Counted from the stretch's first letter, positions 34,201 through 42,704 are shown. The stretch is DNA of 57,433 bases from an uncultured Lachnospiraceae bacterium (GCA_910587895.1 CAJUOE010000002.1:1-57433); one strand, 5' to 3'. Notes: generated from the sequence alone by a model not told the origin. Translations and numbers: made by a program.

Positions 34201-34951
34201 TGACACCAATAACCTCCTTGGTCAATGCATGTCGAATCCAATGCGCCATATTTTCTACCGTACCATGATGATGTTTCATTAATACTATCGTGTCACACCG
34301 ATTAGAATCCTCGTCCAGCAAATCACAAACAGCTATAATCGCATTTAAAGCCGCAATTCTACTTTCAATAAGATTAAGTTCCCGGATCTCATCATGGCAG
34401 GAAACAAACCCCTGCTGCCATGGCCATTTATCATGTGAACTTGCCATTCCTATAATTACATTTAAATGAATTTCTAATTTTGAATCCTTTTTTATATAAT
34501 CATCCAAAATATGTTTCATTAACCCTTCAATACGGATAACATGGGTCCGCCTTACCCAATTGGCTATATCAGAAGACCCTTTTATGTATTTTGAACGTTC
34601 TTGTGCAGGTATATATTTTACATCCTGAGATAACATTCCTATATCGTGAATAAGCAGCGCCAATAATAAATATGCTGCTTCCTGACTACTAATTTTTTTA
34701 ATCCATCCGTCACTTTCTGCCCATTCTGACGCACGTTTTATAATACTACATATATGCGGCATGGCATGATTTGTAAATTCTGCCATGTGACAATTATCCG
34801 CCAAACGGTCTATGCTTTGTATTATTTCCAGCAATATATTTGCAAAATCATCAAAGGGCGGTCTCTCCATGGCCTTCTTTGTGATTTGACTCTCAAAAAC
34901 AAAACTAACGGTCTGATTTAATTCTATATCAAAATCTGGAATTTGTTTCAC
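31217..34951 (-). CDS. giant HD-domain protein, conflict-system type (about 1244 aa)
   Basis: The N-terminal 280 residues are an HD phosphohydrolase-like domain. They have the first His region FTNHAMPH (H62, H66), the HD pair LLIHDIGML (H102-D103), further His at H137 and H173, and the final Asp in VCDLLDED (D210). This order of metal ligands is intact. The remaining 950 residues are helix-rich and match nothing I know. The HD part resembles the HD-CE class of nucleic-acid or nucleotide hydrolases that accompany biological-conflict genes. The GTG at 34951 is chosen because AGGGGTG lies 6 bases upstream; 34960 is the alternative. It stands alone between proB and the MerR gene and is A/T rich. 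Confidence 0.6.
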   Translation of the reverse strand: MKQIPDFDIELNQTVSFVFESQITKKAMERPPFDDFANILLEIIQSIDRLADNCHMAEFTNHAMPHICSIIKRASEWAESDGWIKKISSQEAAYLLLALLIHDIGMLSQDVKYIPAQERSKYIKGSSDIANWVRRTHVIRIEGLMKHILDDYIKKDSKLEIHLNVIIGMASSHDKWPWQQGFVSCHDEIRELNLIESRIAALNAIIAVCDLLDEDSNRCDTIVLMKHHHGTVENMAHWIRHALTKEVIGVSNQEVTVIFRSITSEIPNFEMVYRALRNHYRLVKLYNEKLVHLDAQIIHINFKPNDGLPVYKDIISDELEIYRQIPELRNNLVPQLMSTFMKEALNKDGNDGQLRQKLDAVGLECIDLSDILYFMEPGTLLHPEEWVIFGKEDIFYKLKYMQNLAEDAYVNGRIGKLRHICALALNEIKKENVSLEYIYWIFVYMLVYQKGDIDYLSAKHKYPNSFDCVNRVLTTIQRDNTYSKLLDVLFCFLEPRISSDYISDYEKFLCEADYESLREDMATELLCCTIIGLFWFWDKEGDSWRRLSHQMKENIKIETLSSKISGLEKQLSFQYDILYQNHSVSEEMLNRADVPVLARAWTYFYRADWKMVVQIIPELIREGELNKDRFSAIQGFQNMTRPVIKWNDIDVKAIDTEFEYAGIYRYQRAAEEQALPAYWQARESKIERLLAEIRLKIKDFANKRMELLRMISLRCVEGLRMWNLGEYLESVRNYTFWLYDCAVYRDKYGNYCGYSFDLPQTIITCIQSMQNECFEKEEKKVLIETMKKHCPHGFSEVVQFVVNNDCQSTWRYAIEWIESMIGELCHEDLILVLHWLIDYDSYIRTRKDYFNLSEFEFISEVVERLTEEEWQIIMPIIQRVYNSLQMYRVNKELGKRALCYMSFVDCKKILNVISHWDNEGEMDMKRGIVYELCIVLHEERKDEIKETLHHFIDACKAMDSDKIYDELKELIDINSLFERKELDMEGIQDCLDETLSIFDSGETLSGYDSRVMDAIKQKCLNQNWTLAEEDDVLALITKIEDLLQKHRDDISAFYFYDFCSLLCSISRMGTSSEKRKITTFFVEHYVKNSLKKVDKKEGYFDAPLNTAHIDFGGVGKINRGIAEILLNGITQISKMDYSVCEYWIQERLAEDRGFLYYAAVMLYSYIYFTEEAEIKMLALANLMYVRGQLEGEGNFLDARRECVLNAIESLKEVTEWFGNTGYDVLVEKDEQYKKLFLNVVEGWK

Positions 34952-35060
34952 GCCATTCACCCCTATTTCATAATCATTAACTCATCCCAAAACAGCTGTA
35001 ATCACATCTATAAAAAAAATCTCCGGCTCATTCTCAATCATTTACTCTGCCAATCTGCTG

Positions 35061-35075
35061 TGATAGTATCTATCA
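35061..35075. repeat. 15-base perfect palindrome after proB
   Basis: TGATAG-TAT-CTATCA is a perfect inverted repeat in the 140-base gap between proB and the HD gene. It could be an operator or an attenuator stem. No further function is visible. Confidence 0.5.
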
Positions 35076-35090
35076 ATTGCCTGATGTTTT

Positions 35091-35097
35091 CCTCCTT
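35091..35097 (-). other. orphan ribosome binding site after proB
   Basis: On the minus strand a full AAGGAGG lies 3 bases after the proB stop codon, at the ideal place for a following gene. No start codon follows at the right distance; the frame then reads RQLIDTITADWQSK and stops at 35038. It looks like the leftover 5' end of a gene that once followed proB, such as proA. Confidence 0.5.
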
Positions 35098-35100
35098 AGG

Positions 35101-35949
35101 TCAAGTCATGCTCTCCTCAATGAAGTCCGCAATATAGAAATCCTCATCGTAATGCTCCCGAAACAGCGTTCCAACAAAGTTTCCCTGAAAAATCCTGTGC
35201 AAAATCCCGATATCCTCTCCATTGGCGATAATCATATCCGCACCGGAACGCGTGGCAATTTTCGCTGCGATTAGTTTTGTCTCCATTCCGCCGGTTCCAA
35301 TGTCGCTTCCCGTTGTGCCTTTTGCCATGGCGATTATATTTTCATCCAGATTTTCCACCACGCCAATCAGCTCGGCGTCTTTATTTTCGCGCGGGTCATC
35401 CGTAAACAATCCATCAATGTCGGAAAGAAGAATCAGCAGATCCGCTCCCGCCAACGCCGCAACAATCGCGGACAGGCTGTCGTTGTCTCCGAAACGCATC
35501 TCATATGTGGAAACGGTATCATTTTCATTCACAATGGGGATGACGCCCAGGCGAAACAATTCCTCAAACGTATTCTGCGCATTTTTGCGTGAAACATTGT
35601 CAAGCATGGTTCCCTTTGTCATCAATACCTGTCCGACCGTCTGATGGTATTCCGCAAACATCTTCTGATAGGTCATCATCAGCCTTGCCTGTCCGACCGC
35701 CGCACACGCCTGTTTCGTGGAAATATTCGAGGGACGCTCCTGAAATCCCATAACCTGGCGTCCGACCGCAATCGCCCCGGAACTCACCAGGCATACGTCA
35801 ATGCCCTGGTTGCGGATATCACATAGCTCCCGCACCAGTTTTTCCAGTTTTGTAAAATTCAGTTTTCCCGTCTCCTCATGATGGATGGAGGAGGAACCAA
35901 TCTTTACGACTACCCTCTTTTTTTTCTGAAAATAATTCTTTGTCTCCAT
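35101..35949 (-). CDS. proB: glutamate 5-kinase
   Basis: ProB phosphorylates glutamate to gamma-glutamyl phosphate, the first step of proline synthesis. The 282-residue protein has the amino-acid kinase fold: VVVKIGSSS at about residues 14-22, LVSSGAIAVG near 58-67, NENDTVS near 145-151, and LLILLSDIDGLFTDDPR near 165-181. It also has GTGGMETKLIAAKIA near 216-230. There is no C-terminal PUA domain, as in many short ProB forms. The ATG at 35949 is chosen over the TTG at 35958 because GCAGGA lies about 9 bases before it. proA is not next to it but about 15 kb away. Confidence 0.95.
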   Translation of the reverse strand: METKNYFQKKKRVVVKIGSSSIHHEETGKLNFTKLEKLVRELCDIRNQGIDVCLVSSGAIAVGRQVMGFQERPSNISTKQACAAVGQARLMMTYQKMFAEYHQTVGQVLMTKGTMLDNVSRKNAQNTFEELFRLGVIPIVNENDTVSTYEMRFGDNDSLSAIVAALAGADLLILLSDIDGLFTDDPRENKDAELIGVVENLDENIIAMAKGTTGSDIGTGGMETKLIAAKIATRSGADMIIANGEDIGILHRIFQGNFVGTLFREHYDEDFYIADFIEESMT

Positions 35950-36016
35950 AATATTCAATCCTGCTTCCTAAAAATATATCGTTTGCCTGTTTCTGTTATT
36001 TCATTTGAAACAATTC

Positions 36017-37336
36017 TTATCTCCTTATCTTTGCGCTGGGATAAATGCGTTCCATCCGCTCGTCTGGAAATCTTTCATCTATCCAGACTGCAATATCATT
36101 TTCTGCCGGCACTCCCGCGGCACGCTCACTGTAACGCCCCAGGGCAAGCCCTGATAACAATACGTTCACAACCATAAAGATAAAAACCAAATGTGTTACC
36201 CATACTCCCGCTTTTTTGGGAATTTTTTCTATCCACCCCGACACCCGGGGATAGAGAAGCTTCATCCACACCCAGGCCGCAATCCCCCAGAAAAAGCAAA
36301 ACAGAAGATTGATGCGTCCTCCGAGATTGAACGGAATCTTACTGTAATCCCAGAACACTGTGCCAAATACCAGCTCCGTAAACACACTGCATACATATTC
36401 ATAAGCGCCGCCCAAAAGCGTCCCTGCCAAAAAGATATAGCGGTCTTCAAAATTCCGGTAACGGTAAAGGAGAACCGTTATCCCTGCCACGCCAAGCCCC
36501 CACACCAGGCTGAACGTGCCATATACCACGCTGCTGCGGCTCATCCAGCGCCCCATGGAATACCGGCAGAAAACCGTTTCCGTCAAATCTCCTAAAAAAG
36601 CACCCAGCATAAAAATCCAGAACACTTTGTAAAAACTGCATCCGTAAGCAAAGGTCGTCTTCCGGCGTTCCCGCTCCAGTTGCTGCTCTTCCGTCTCCTG
36701 CTCTTCCAGGCTGGGGAAGGCACGTTTCACCCTTCTTTGCACTACTTTTATAATAAACCCTTCGAGCGACTTCGACGCCTGCGTAAACCCTTCCGCAATC
36801 TCCGCAAATGCCGGATTCTGATTTTTAATCTTAAGAAGCGCCGCGGTGGTCGTCACCGTATCCGCAGCCAGAATTACCAGTGCGACAATTAGCAGTATCA
36901 TCCCGGGAATCCCGGGACTGCGCCGGATCACCATCAACAAAAATGGATTGATGAACTCTATGACAAGAAATCCAAGAAACCCCCAGGTCAGCGCTGCCGT
37001 AAAACAGATATAGCCGCCTGCCTGGAACCGTTTCCCCGAATAATTCCACAGGCGCAAATGAAAGATTTTTTCAAGCGCCAGACCCGTAATCAATTCCGTT
37101 ACCGTTCCAATTATCATACAGCCAAGGAACAGGTAAAACCAATATCCTCTCAGAGAATGCATAAACACCAGCATGAACACCATGGAAAACCCATAAACCG
37201 GACACAGGATTCCATTCAAAAATCCACGGTTGACAAATTTTTTGCGTCCAACCGCCGCATAAATAACCTCCAGGCACCATCCCGAAAAACTATATACCAA
37301 AAACATCCAAACCAGTTCATATCCGGTGTATATCAT
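36017..37336 (-). CDS. putative ABC transporter permease family (CmpB-type) membrane protein
   Basis: The 439-residue protein has about eleven hydrophobic segments and two similar halves. Each half starts with a GWCLEVIYAAVGRKKFVNRG-like or FCRYSMGRWMSRSSVVYG-like stretch, as in the CmpB (pfam06541) family. These proteins are annotated as putative ABC transporter type permeases, but their transport role is unproven and no ABC ATPase is nearby. AAAGGAG lies about 6 bases before the ATG. proB follows 67 bases downstream on the same strand. Confidence 0.75.
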   Translation of the reverse strand: MIYTGYELVWMFLVYSFSGWCLEVIYAAVGRKKFVNRGFLNGILCPVYGFSMVFMLVFMHSLRGYWFYLFLGCMIIGTVTELITGLALEKIFHLRLWNYSGKRFQAGGYICFTAALTWGFLGFLVIEFINPFLLMVIRRSPGIPGMILLIVALVILAADTVTTTAALLKIKNQNPAFAEIAEGFTQASKSLEGFIIKVVQRRVKRAFPSLEEQETEEQQLERERRKTTFAYGCSFYKVFWIFMLGAFLGDLTETVFCRYSMGRWMSRSSVVYGTFSLVWGLGVAGITVLLYRYRNFEDRYIFLAGTLLGGAYEYVCSVFTELVFGTVFWDYSKIPFNLGGRINLLFCFFWGIAAWVWMKLLYPRVSGWIEKIPKKAGVWVTHLVFIFMVVNVLLSGLALGRYSERAAGVPAENDIAVWIDERFPDERMERIYPSAKIRR

Positions 37337-37363
37337 TCTTATCTCCTTTGCATTACATAACTA

Positions 37364-37407
37364 GAGAAAGCGGAAAGTGCCTTTCACATGGTATTTTCCG
37401 CTTTCTC
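37364..37407. terminator. long stem-loop after rnfB
   Basis: Two perfect 13-base arms (37364-37376 and 37395-37407, GAGAAAGCGGAAA) enclose an 18-base loop 65 bases after the rnfB stop. Neither strand has a T run right after the stem, so it may be a weak or factor-assisted terminator, or a stabilising 3' end for the rnf message. Confidence 0.5.
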
Positions 37408-37471
37408 ATAACAGACGATACAATCTATTAACTATCTTTGCCGATAGAAGGCATTAGGGTTTCTCCTTAGG

Positions 37472-38263
37472 TCATTTTATTATCTTCTTCGGACATTTCT
37501 CCGCGCATGTGCCGCAACCGGTACACTTCTCATAGTCGATATGTGCAATATTATCTGTAACGGTAACCGCACCTTCCGGACAATTCTTCTCACACAGATG
37601 GCAGCCAATGCACCCTACCGAGCAGGATGCCATAACATCCTTGCCCTTATCTTTTGAATTACACTGCACCTTAATCTTGGCGTCATAAGGCACCAGCTCA
37701 ATCAAGTTCTTCGGGCAGGCAGCGATACATTTTCCGCAGGCTTTGCAGGCTTCTTTGTCAACCACGGCAATTCCGTTGACGATATGTACTGCATCAAACG
37801 GACAGGCTTTTACGCAGCTGCCATAGCCAAGACAGCCATAATTACAGCCTTTCGGCCCACCGCCCGGTATAAATGCCATGGATGCACAATCCTCCACGCC
37901 TGTGTACTTGTAATCCTGTTTTGCCTTCTCACAATCTCCGGCACATTTGACAAATGCGACCTTCCTTGCGCCTTCTTCTGCGGCAACACCCATAATTTCA
38001 CCAATCTTCGCCGCTATGGGAGCGCCGCCGACCGGACATTGGTTGACCGGGGCTTCCCCTTTCACAATCGCAGCCGCAAGACCGGAACATCCGGCATATC
38101 CGCAGCCACCGCAGTTATTTCCCGGAAGAACTCCCGTGATGGCTTCTTCCCTCTCATCTACCTCTACTTTGAACTTTTCCCCGAAAATTCCAAGGAAAAA
38201 GCCCAGCAAAATACCGGTTCCGCCCACTACCAGGGCGGCAATGATAATTGCTCCTATATTCAT
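37472..38263 (-). CDS. rnfB: electron transport complex subunit RnfB
   Basis: RnfB is the ferredoxin-like subunit that passes electrons from reduced ferredoxin into the Rnf complex. The 263-residue protein has one N-terminal helix (about 3-27), then the Fe-S motif CGGCGYAGCS with C51, C54, C59 and C76. Further ferredoxin-type clusters follow (CLGYGSCVKACP, CKACGKCIAACP, CIGCHLCEKNCP, CTGCGTCAEKCP). AAGGAGG precedes the ATG. It is the last gene of the operon but is separated from rnfA by 237 bases, unlike the tight spacing elsewhere in the cluster. Confidence 0.97.
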   Translation of the reverse strand: MNIGAIIIAALVVGGTGILLGFFLGIFGEKFKVEVDEREEAITGVLPGNNCGGCGYAGCSGLAAAIVKGEAPVNQCPVGGAPIAAKIGEIMGVAAEEGARKVAFVKCAGDCEKAKQDYKYTGVEDCASMAFIPGGGPKGCNYGCLGYGSCVKACPFDAVHIVNGIAVVDKEACKACGKCIAACPKNLIELVPYDAKIKVQCNSKDKGKDVMASCSVGCIGCHLCEKNCPEGAVTVTDNIAHIDYEKCTGCGTCAEKCPKKIIK

Positions 38264-38500
38264 GTTTTTTTTCCTCCTTAACTTTTAACAGTTCAGACGC
38301 GCCATTCGCAAAGGCGCCTACGTTCTTCTTTCTTGAATAACGATAAGCGACCTCAGGACTCTCCCCAACTTCGTTGGGTCCCCCCTCAGGTCATATGCGG
38401 CCTTTGCTCATAAAAAGGCGCTCCGCTCATCCTCTGTCTAATGTGCTCATTCATGTAAACATGATTCGCCCATTATTTCGAGGATGGCTGAACTGTAAAA
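38264..38500 (-). ncRNA. structured non-coding insert between rnfA and rnfB
   Basis: The 237-base gap contains several stem-loops. The main one, 38349-38392, pairs GACCTCAGG with CCTCAGGTC (one central mismatch) around a second perfect inner stem CCCAAC/GTTGGG with a 3-base loop. A further stem (GCGCC with GGCGC) lies near 38307-38321. No convincing open frame was found. It could be an RNA element controlling rnfB stoichiometry or a repeated palindromic element that inserted here. Its identity is unknown. Confidence 0.45.
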
Positions 38501-39076
38501 CTATATCATCCCTGAGAATCCCATGAAAGCGATTGACATCAGGCTGGCTGTTATCAACACGATTGCTGTTCCCTGAAAACGTTTCGGAATATCGTTATAT
38601 TCAATTTTCTCACGCAGGCCTGCCATAATCACAATAGCAATGAAAAATCCTACGGACGTTGCGATTCCGTTTACTACGCCCTGCAGCAGGTTATATCCTT
38701 TTGTCACATTATTCAATGCAACACCCAAAACCGCACAGTTAGTGGTAATCAGCGGAAGGAAAACGCCAAGGGATTCATACAGGGGTGGCATCATCTTCTT
38801 TAAGAACATCTCCACAAACTGTACCAGAGACGCAATCACCAGAATAAATACGATGGTCTGTAAGTATTCCACATGGAACGGGGTCAGGACAAAATCATAA
38901 ATCAATCCGGTAACCAGGGATGCCAGCGTAATTACGAAAATAACTGCGCCGCCCATGCCGGCTGCTGTTTCCGTCTTCTTGGAAACGCCCAGAAACGGAC
39001 AGATACCAAGGAACTGGCTTAATACTACGTTATTTACAATGGCAGAGCCGATTGCAATCATCAATAATTCTTTCAT
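38501..39076 (-). CDS. rnfA: electron transport complex subunit RnfA
   Basis: RnfA is an integral membrane subunit that, with RnfE, forms the ion-pumping core. The 191-residue protein has six membrane helices and the conserved cysteines in GICPFLGVS (about 26) and TTNCAVLGVAL (about 113). In the related Nqr/Rnf complexes, equivalent cysteines of the two subunits hold an iron-sulfur cluster in the membrane. It starts 12 bases after rnfE, with GGAGGC upstream. Confidence 0.97.
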   Translation of the reverse strand: MKELLMIAIGSAIVNNVVLSQFLGICPFLGVSKKTETAAGMGGAVIFVITLASLVTGLIYDFVLTPFHVEYLQTIVFILVIASLVQFVEMFLKKMMPPLYESLGVFLPLITTNCAVLGVALNNVTKGYNLLQGVVNGIATSVGFFIAIVIMAGLREKIEYNDIPKRFQGTAIVLITASLMSIAFMGFSGMI

Positions 39077-39088
39077 CTATTCTGCCTC

Positions 39089-39766
39089 CTATTCTTCCGA
39101 CTTTTTCGCGGATCCCGATAATTTTCCGGTACACATTGCAGACTGCGTACAGCTTGCGCAATCTCCGGTGAGACATCCGGAAGGAGCAGCCAGAGGCTTG
39201 CCCTTCTTCTCCATCTTATCCCGGACAACATTCATGCCTGCAACAAGAAATGCGAGTACCAGGAAAGCTCCGGGCGCCATGATAAACACGGTAATTCCAA
39301 GGGAGGCTCCCAGTATCTGTCGGATCAAACCGATACAGGTAAGGCCAATCGTAAATCCAAGCCCCATGCCAAGCCCGTCAAAGATGGACGGCATAATCGG
39401 ATTCTTGGATGCATAACTCTCCGCTCTTCCAAGGATAATACAGTTTACAACGATCAACGGAATATATACGCCCAATGATGCAGAAAGGGACGGCGTATAT
39501 GCCTGCATGACAAACTGCACGATCGTAACGAGCGATGCCACAACCACGATAAACGCCGGCATACGCACACCGTTGGGAATCACCTTACGGAACATGGAAA
39601 TCAGCAGATTGGACATTACAAGCACCACGGTTGTGGAGAGTCCCATACCAATACCATTGATTGCAGAAGAAGTTACCGCCAGCGTCGGACACATGCCCAG
39701 CATCAATACAAAGGTCGGGTTTTCTTTGATAATACCGTTATACAAACGTTCTATATATTTATTCAT
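39089..39766 (-). CDS. rnfE: electron transport complex subunit RnfE
   Basis: RnfE is the partner of RnfA, with the same six-helix fold and the inverted-topology cysteines in LGMCPTLAV and VNCIILGRAE. The 225-residue protein carries an extra Cys-rich cytoplasmic tail (GCLTGDCASCTQSAMC, about 195-210), seen in some clostridial forms. Its role is unknown but it could bind metal. It starts 2 bases after rnfG. Confidence 0.97.
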   Translation of the reverse strand: MNKYIERLYNGIIKENPTFVLMLGMCPTLAVTSSAINGIGMGLSTTVVLVMSNLLISMFRKVIPNGVRMPAFIVVVASLVTIVQFVMQAYTPSLSASLGVYIPLIVVNCIILGRAESYASKNPIMPSIFDGLGMGLGFTIGLTCIGLIRQILGASLGITVFIMAPGAFLVLAFLVAGMNVVRDKMEKKGKPLAAPSGCLTGDCASCTQSAMCTGKLSGSAKKSEE

Positions 39767-39768
39767 AC

Positions 39769-40380
39769 TTAGTTACCTCCCTGCAAAGCTTCTCTGAAAT
39801 ATACCAGACATGCATTAACGCCATTCGTAACCGCTCTGGAAGAAATGGTGGCTCCTGTCACTGCCTGAATCTCATTGTCTGCCGCCGGAGCAGTCTTTAC
39901 GACACTGTAAGTCTCCTCCGACTTGCCCTGAAACTGGGAATAAAACGGCTCTTCCTGAACCAGCACGCCAAGTCCCGGCGTCTCGCTGATTGTGGTTATG
40001 GAATATCCATTCAACGTCCCGTCATTCTGAATTCCAACAGAAAAGGCGATATCCGCCTGGCTGCCTTCATGGGAAATCACATTGATGACATAACCCAGAA
40101 CATTGCCGGATGCATCCACGGCTTTATTCACCGCTGTAATCTCATCATTCGGAAATTCACTTGCCGCAATAACCTCCGCTGCCTTCGCGGCGTCAAACTC
40201 CGTATCTTCTTCAAAAGAGGCTGCATCTGCAAAGACTACCTTATACGCCTCATCCAAAGCTGCCTTCTCTGCCGCAGCAATCGGCTCTTTCGTAATCTCA
40301 TACACAGCTCCCAGCAAAAATCCCAATACCAGGGTAAAGGCGGTTAAAATCAACGCGTCATGTACAATCTTCTTATTCAT
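39769..40380 (-). CDS. rnfG: electron transport complex subunit RnfG
   Basis: RnfG carries covalent FMN on the outer face of the membrane. The 203-residue protein has one N-terminal helix (about 10-27) and an FMN-binding domain with the flavinylation motif TGAT at 175-178. Attachment needs an ApbE transferase, which is not in this window. It overlaps the 3' end of rnfD by 8 bases. Confidence 0.96.
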   Translation of the reverse strand: MNKKIVHDALILTAFTLVLGFLLGAVYEITKEPIAAAEKAALDEAYKVVFADAASFEEDTEFDAAKAAEVIAASEFPNDEITAVNKAVDASGNVLGYVINVISHEGSQADIAFSVGIQNDGTLNGYSITTISETPGLGVLVQEEPFYSQFQGKSEETYSVVKTAPAADNEIQAVTGATISSRAVTNGVNACLVYFREALQGGN

Positions 40381-41314
40381 GCTGCTTTACCTCCTTTTTC
40401 AGACCAAACGCTCTTGGAATCGTAAATTTCTCAATAATCGGCACCAAAAGGTTTCCTAAGATAATGGCAAAGGAGACACCCTCGGCGTTCGCGCCGAATA
40501 CACGGAACAATCCGGTCAGGATTCCCAAAAGGATTCCAAATACAATCTTGCCCATAGGGGTAATCGGCGAAGTCACATAATCAGTCGCCATAAAGAACGC
40601 GCCCAGCATCAGGCCGCCGCCGCAAAGCTGTGCAGTCAGGTAATTGCCATCGAATCCATGTCCGCCGAACAGAAGGATAAAAATGGCAAACGTAATAATG
40701 TAACTTGCCGGAATCCGAAGATCAATCACGCCAAGCATGATTAAGATAATCGCTCCGATCAAAATGGCAACCACGCTCGTCTCGCCGATGGTTCCGGCCG
40801 TAGTTCCCAGAAACATCTTCATCGTATCCACTGCCTCGCCATTTCTCATCAATGCCAGTGGCGTTGCCCCGGTAACTCCGTCATACGTATAACTCGTCAT
40901 TGTTCCCGCAAATGACACCAGCAGGAAACATCTTGCGCCCAGCGCGGGATTCATAAAATTCTGTCCCAGGCCGCCAAACAGCATTTTGACAATTACAATT
41001 GCAAACACGCTGCCCAATACCGCCTGCCAGATCGGCAGCGTATGGGGAAGGTTCAGCGCAAGCAACAGACCGGTTACCGCCGCGCTGAAATCATTGATGG
41101 TACTCTTTTTATGTATCAGTTTCTCATAAATCCATTCAGACGCCACACAGACTGCGACACATACCAGAATCAGCAAAAGCGCGCGTATTCCGAAATTGAT
41201 AACGCCGAAAATAGTTGCCGGCATCAGCGCGATAAGCACATAAAGCATAATTCTGGAGGATGTATCTTTATCACGGATATGTGATGATGATGATACGTTA
41301 TATAAATCACTCAC
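40373..41314 (-). CDS. rnfD: electron transport complex subunit RnfD
   Basis: RnfD is a multi-pass membrane subunit with a covalent FMN. The 313-residue protein shows the TGAT flavinylation motif at 148-151 (DGVTGATPLAL), nine to ten helices and the NPALGARCFLL segment. Its start codon is GTG (41314), with AGAGGTG upstream. It follows rnfC by 70 bases. Confidence 0.96.
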   Translation of the reverse strand: MSDLYNVSSSSHIRDKDTSSRIMLYVLIALMPATIFGVINFGIRALLLILVCVAVCVASEWIYEKLIHKKSTINDFSAAVTGLLLALNLPHTLPIWQAVLGSVFAIVIVKMLFGGLGQNFMNPALGARCFLLVSFAGTMTSYTYDGVTGATPLALMRNGEAVDTMKMFLGTTAGTIGETSVVAILIGAIILIMLGVIDLRIPASYIITFAIFILLFGGHGFDGNYLTAQLCGGGLMLGAFFMATDYVTSPITPMGKIVFGILLGILTGLFRVFGANAEGVSFAIILGNLLVPIIEKFTIPRAFGLKKEVKQHE

Positions 41315-41384
41315 AATAAGACACCTCTTTCTTTCTCTCTATTCCCACAGGCAGCGCATTCCTGCCCCGGGTATCTGAATTCTT

Positions 41385-42704
41385 TTATTTCTTTCTTCTC
41401 TCTGCAAGAATCTGCTTTTTCATTGTTCGAATCGACTGTGCAAGAGGTATTTTGGCCGGACAGACGTAACTACAGCTGCCACACTCTATACATTCCATGC
41501 CGTTCCACTTCTCAAATCCTTCCATATCCCCGTGATTTGCCATTTTCCTGAGCCTGGACGGAACAATCAGCTCCGGACACGCGGAAACGCAGCGACCACA
41601 GTTAATACATGCCGTCGTCTCGCTCGCTGCCACATCATCCTTCGCAAGGCAAAGCAGGGACGATGACGTCTTCGTCGTCGGAATATCCAGTCCAAACATG
41701 GAAAATCCCATCATCGGGCCACCGGAAATAATCTTCTCCGGCTGAACCTTAAAACCGCCCGCCTCTTCCAGGATCTCGCCATAGCTCATGCCCAGGCAGA
41801 TATTAAAGTTCCCGGGCTCTGCAACCGCATCACCGGTAACCGTAAAGATACGGTTCATGACCGGCTTGCCCAGTTTCACCGCATTGTATATGGAAATCAG
41901 CGTCTCCACATTATCTACGATACAGCCTGCATCCGCCGGAAGCATTTTGGAATTGATTTCACGTTTCGTAGTTGCATAAATCAGCTGACGCTCGCCGCCC
42001 TGCGGATATTTGGTCTTCAATGCGCAGACCTCCATGCGCGGCTCATCTTTCACAAGTTCCTGTAATTTCTCAATGCAATCCGGCTTATTGTCCTCAATGC
42101 CGAACAATCCCTTTGCATTGTCAAACAACTGAAGGACAATGCGCATTCCTTCTATCAGCTCCGTCGGATTCTCCAGCATCCGCCGGTAATCTGCGGTCAG
42201 ATACGGTTCACATTCTGCACAGTTGGCAATGATGTATTCAATCTTCTCCGGTTCCTTCGGCGATAATTTGACATGAGTCGGAAATCCTGCGCCTCCCATA
42301 CCCACAACGCCTGCCTCTTTCACCTTTGCAATAATGTCTTCCTTAGAAAGAGTCTTCACATCCCCAACCGGTGTAAATTCCACTTCTTTCATCTCTTTGT
42401 CATTCTCAATGATAATGGAATTTACCATGTCTCCAACTGCGCCTCTGCGCGGCTGAATTGCCTTGACCGTGCCGGATACGGATGAATAAACCGGTGCAGA
42501 TACGAAACCGCCTGCCTCTGCAATTTTCTGTCCTCTCAGCACAGTATCGCCTACCGCCACAATTGGGCTTGCCGGCGCCCCGATATGCTGGGAAACAGGA
42601 AATACCAGTTCATCCTTGGGTAAAATTTCACGTATCGGCTTGTCTTTGGAAAATTCTTTTCCATCGTGCGGATGAACGCCGCCCTTAAATGTCATGAAAC
42701 CCAT
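41385..42704 (-). CDS. rnfC: electron transport complex subunit RnfC
   Basis: RnfC is the soluble subunit where NAD+ is reduced. It has an NADH-dehydrogenase-like fold and two C-terminal [4Fe-4S] clusters. The 439-residue protein has the N-terminal GGVHPHDGKEFS motif, the nucleotide/FMN part with GMGGAGFPTHVKL near 138, and the cluster motifs CINCGRCVSACP and CIECGSCSYVCP near 370-415. It heads the rnfCDGEAB operon. The complex couples ferredoxin oxidation to NAD+ reduction and pumps Na+ or H+. Confidence 0.97.
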   Translation of the reverse strand: MGFMTFKGGVHPHDGKEFSKDKPIREILPKDELVFPVSQHIGAPASPIVAVGDTVLRGQKIAEAGGFVSAPVYSSVSGTVKAIQPRRGAVGDMVNSIIIENDKEMKEVEFTPVGDVKTLSKEDIIAKVKEAGVVGMGGAGFPTHVKLSPKEPEKIEYIIANCAECEPYLTADYRRMLENPTELIEGMRIVLQLFDNAKGLFGIEDNKPDCIEKLQELVKDEPRMEVCALKTKYPQGGERQLIYATTKREINSKMLPADAGCIVDNVETLISIYNAVKLGKPVMNRIFTVTGDAVAEPGNFNICLGMSYGEILEEAGGFKVQPEKIISGGPMMGFSMFGLDIPTTKTSSSLLCLAKDDVAASETTACINCGRCVSACPELIVPSRLRKMANHGDMEGFEKWNGMECIECGSCSYVCPAKIPLAQSIRTMKKQILAERRKK

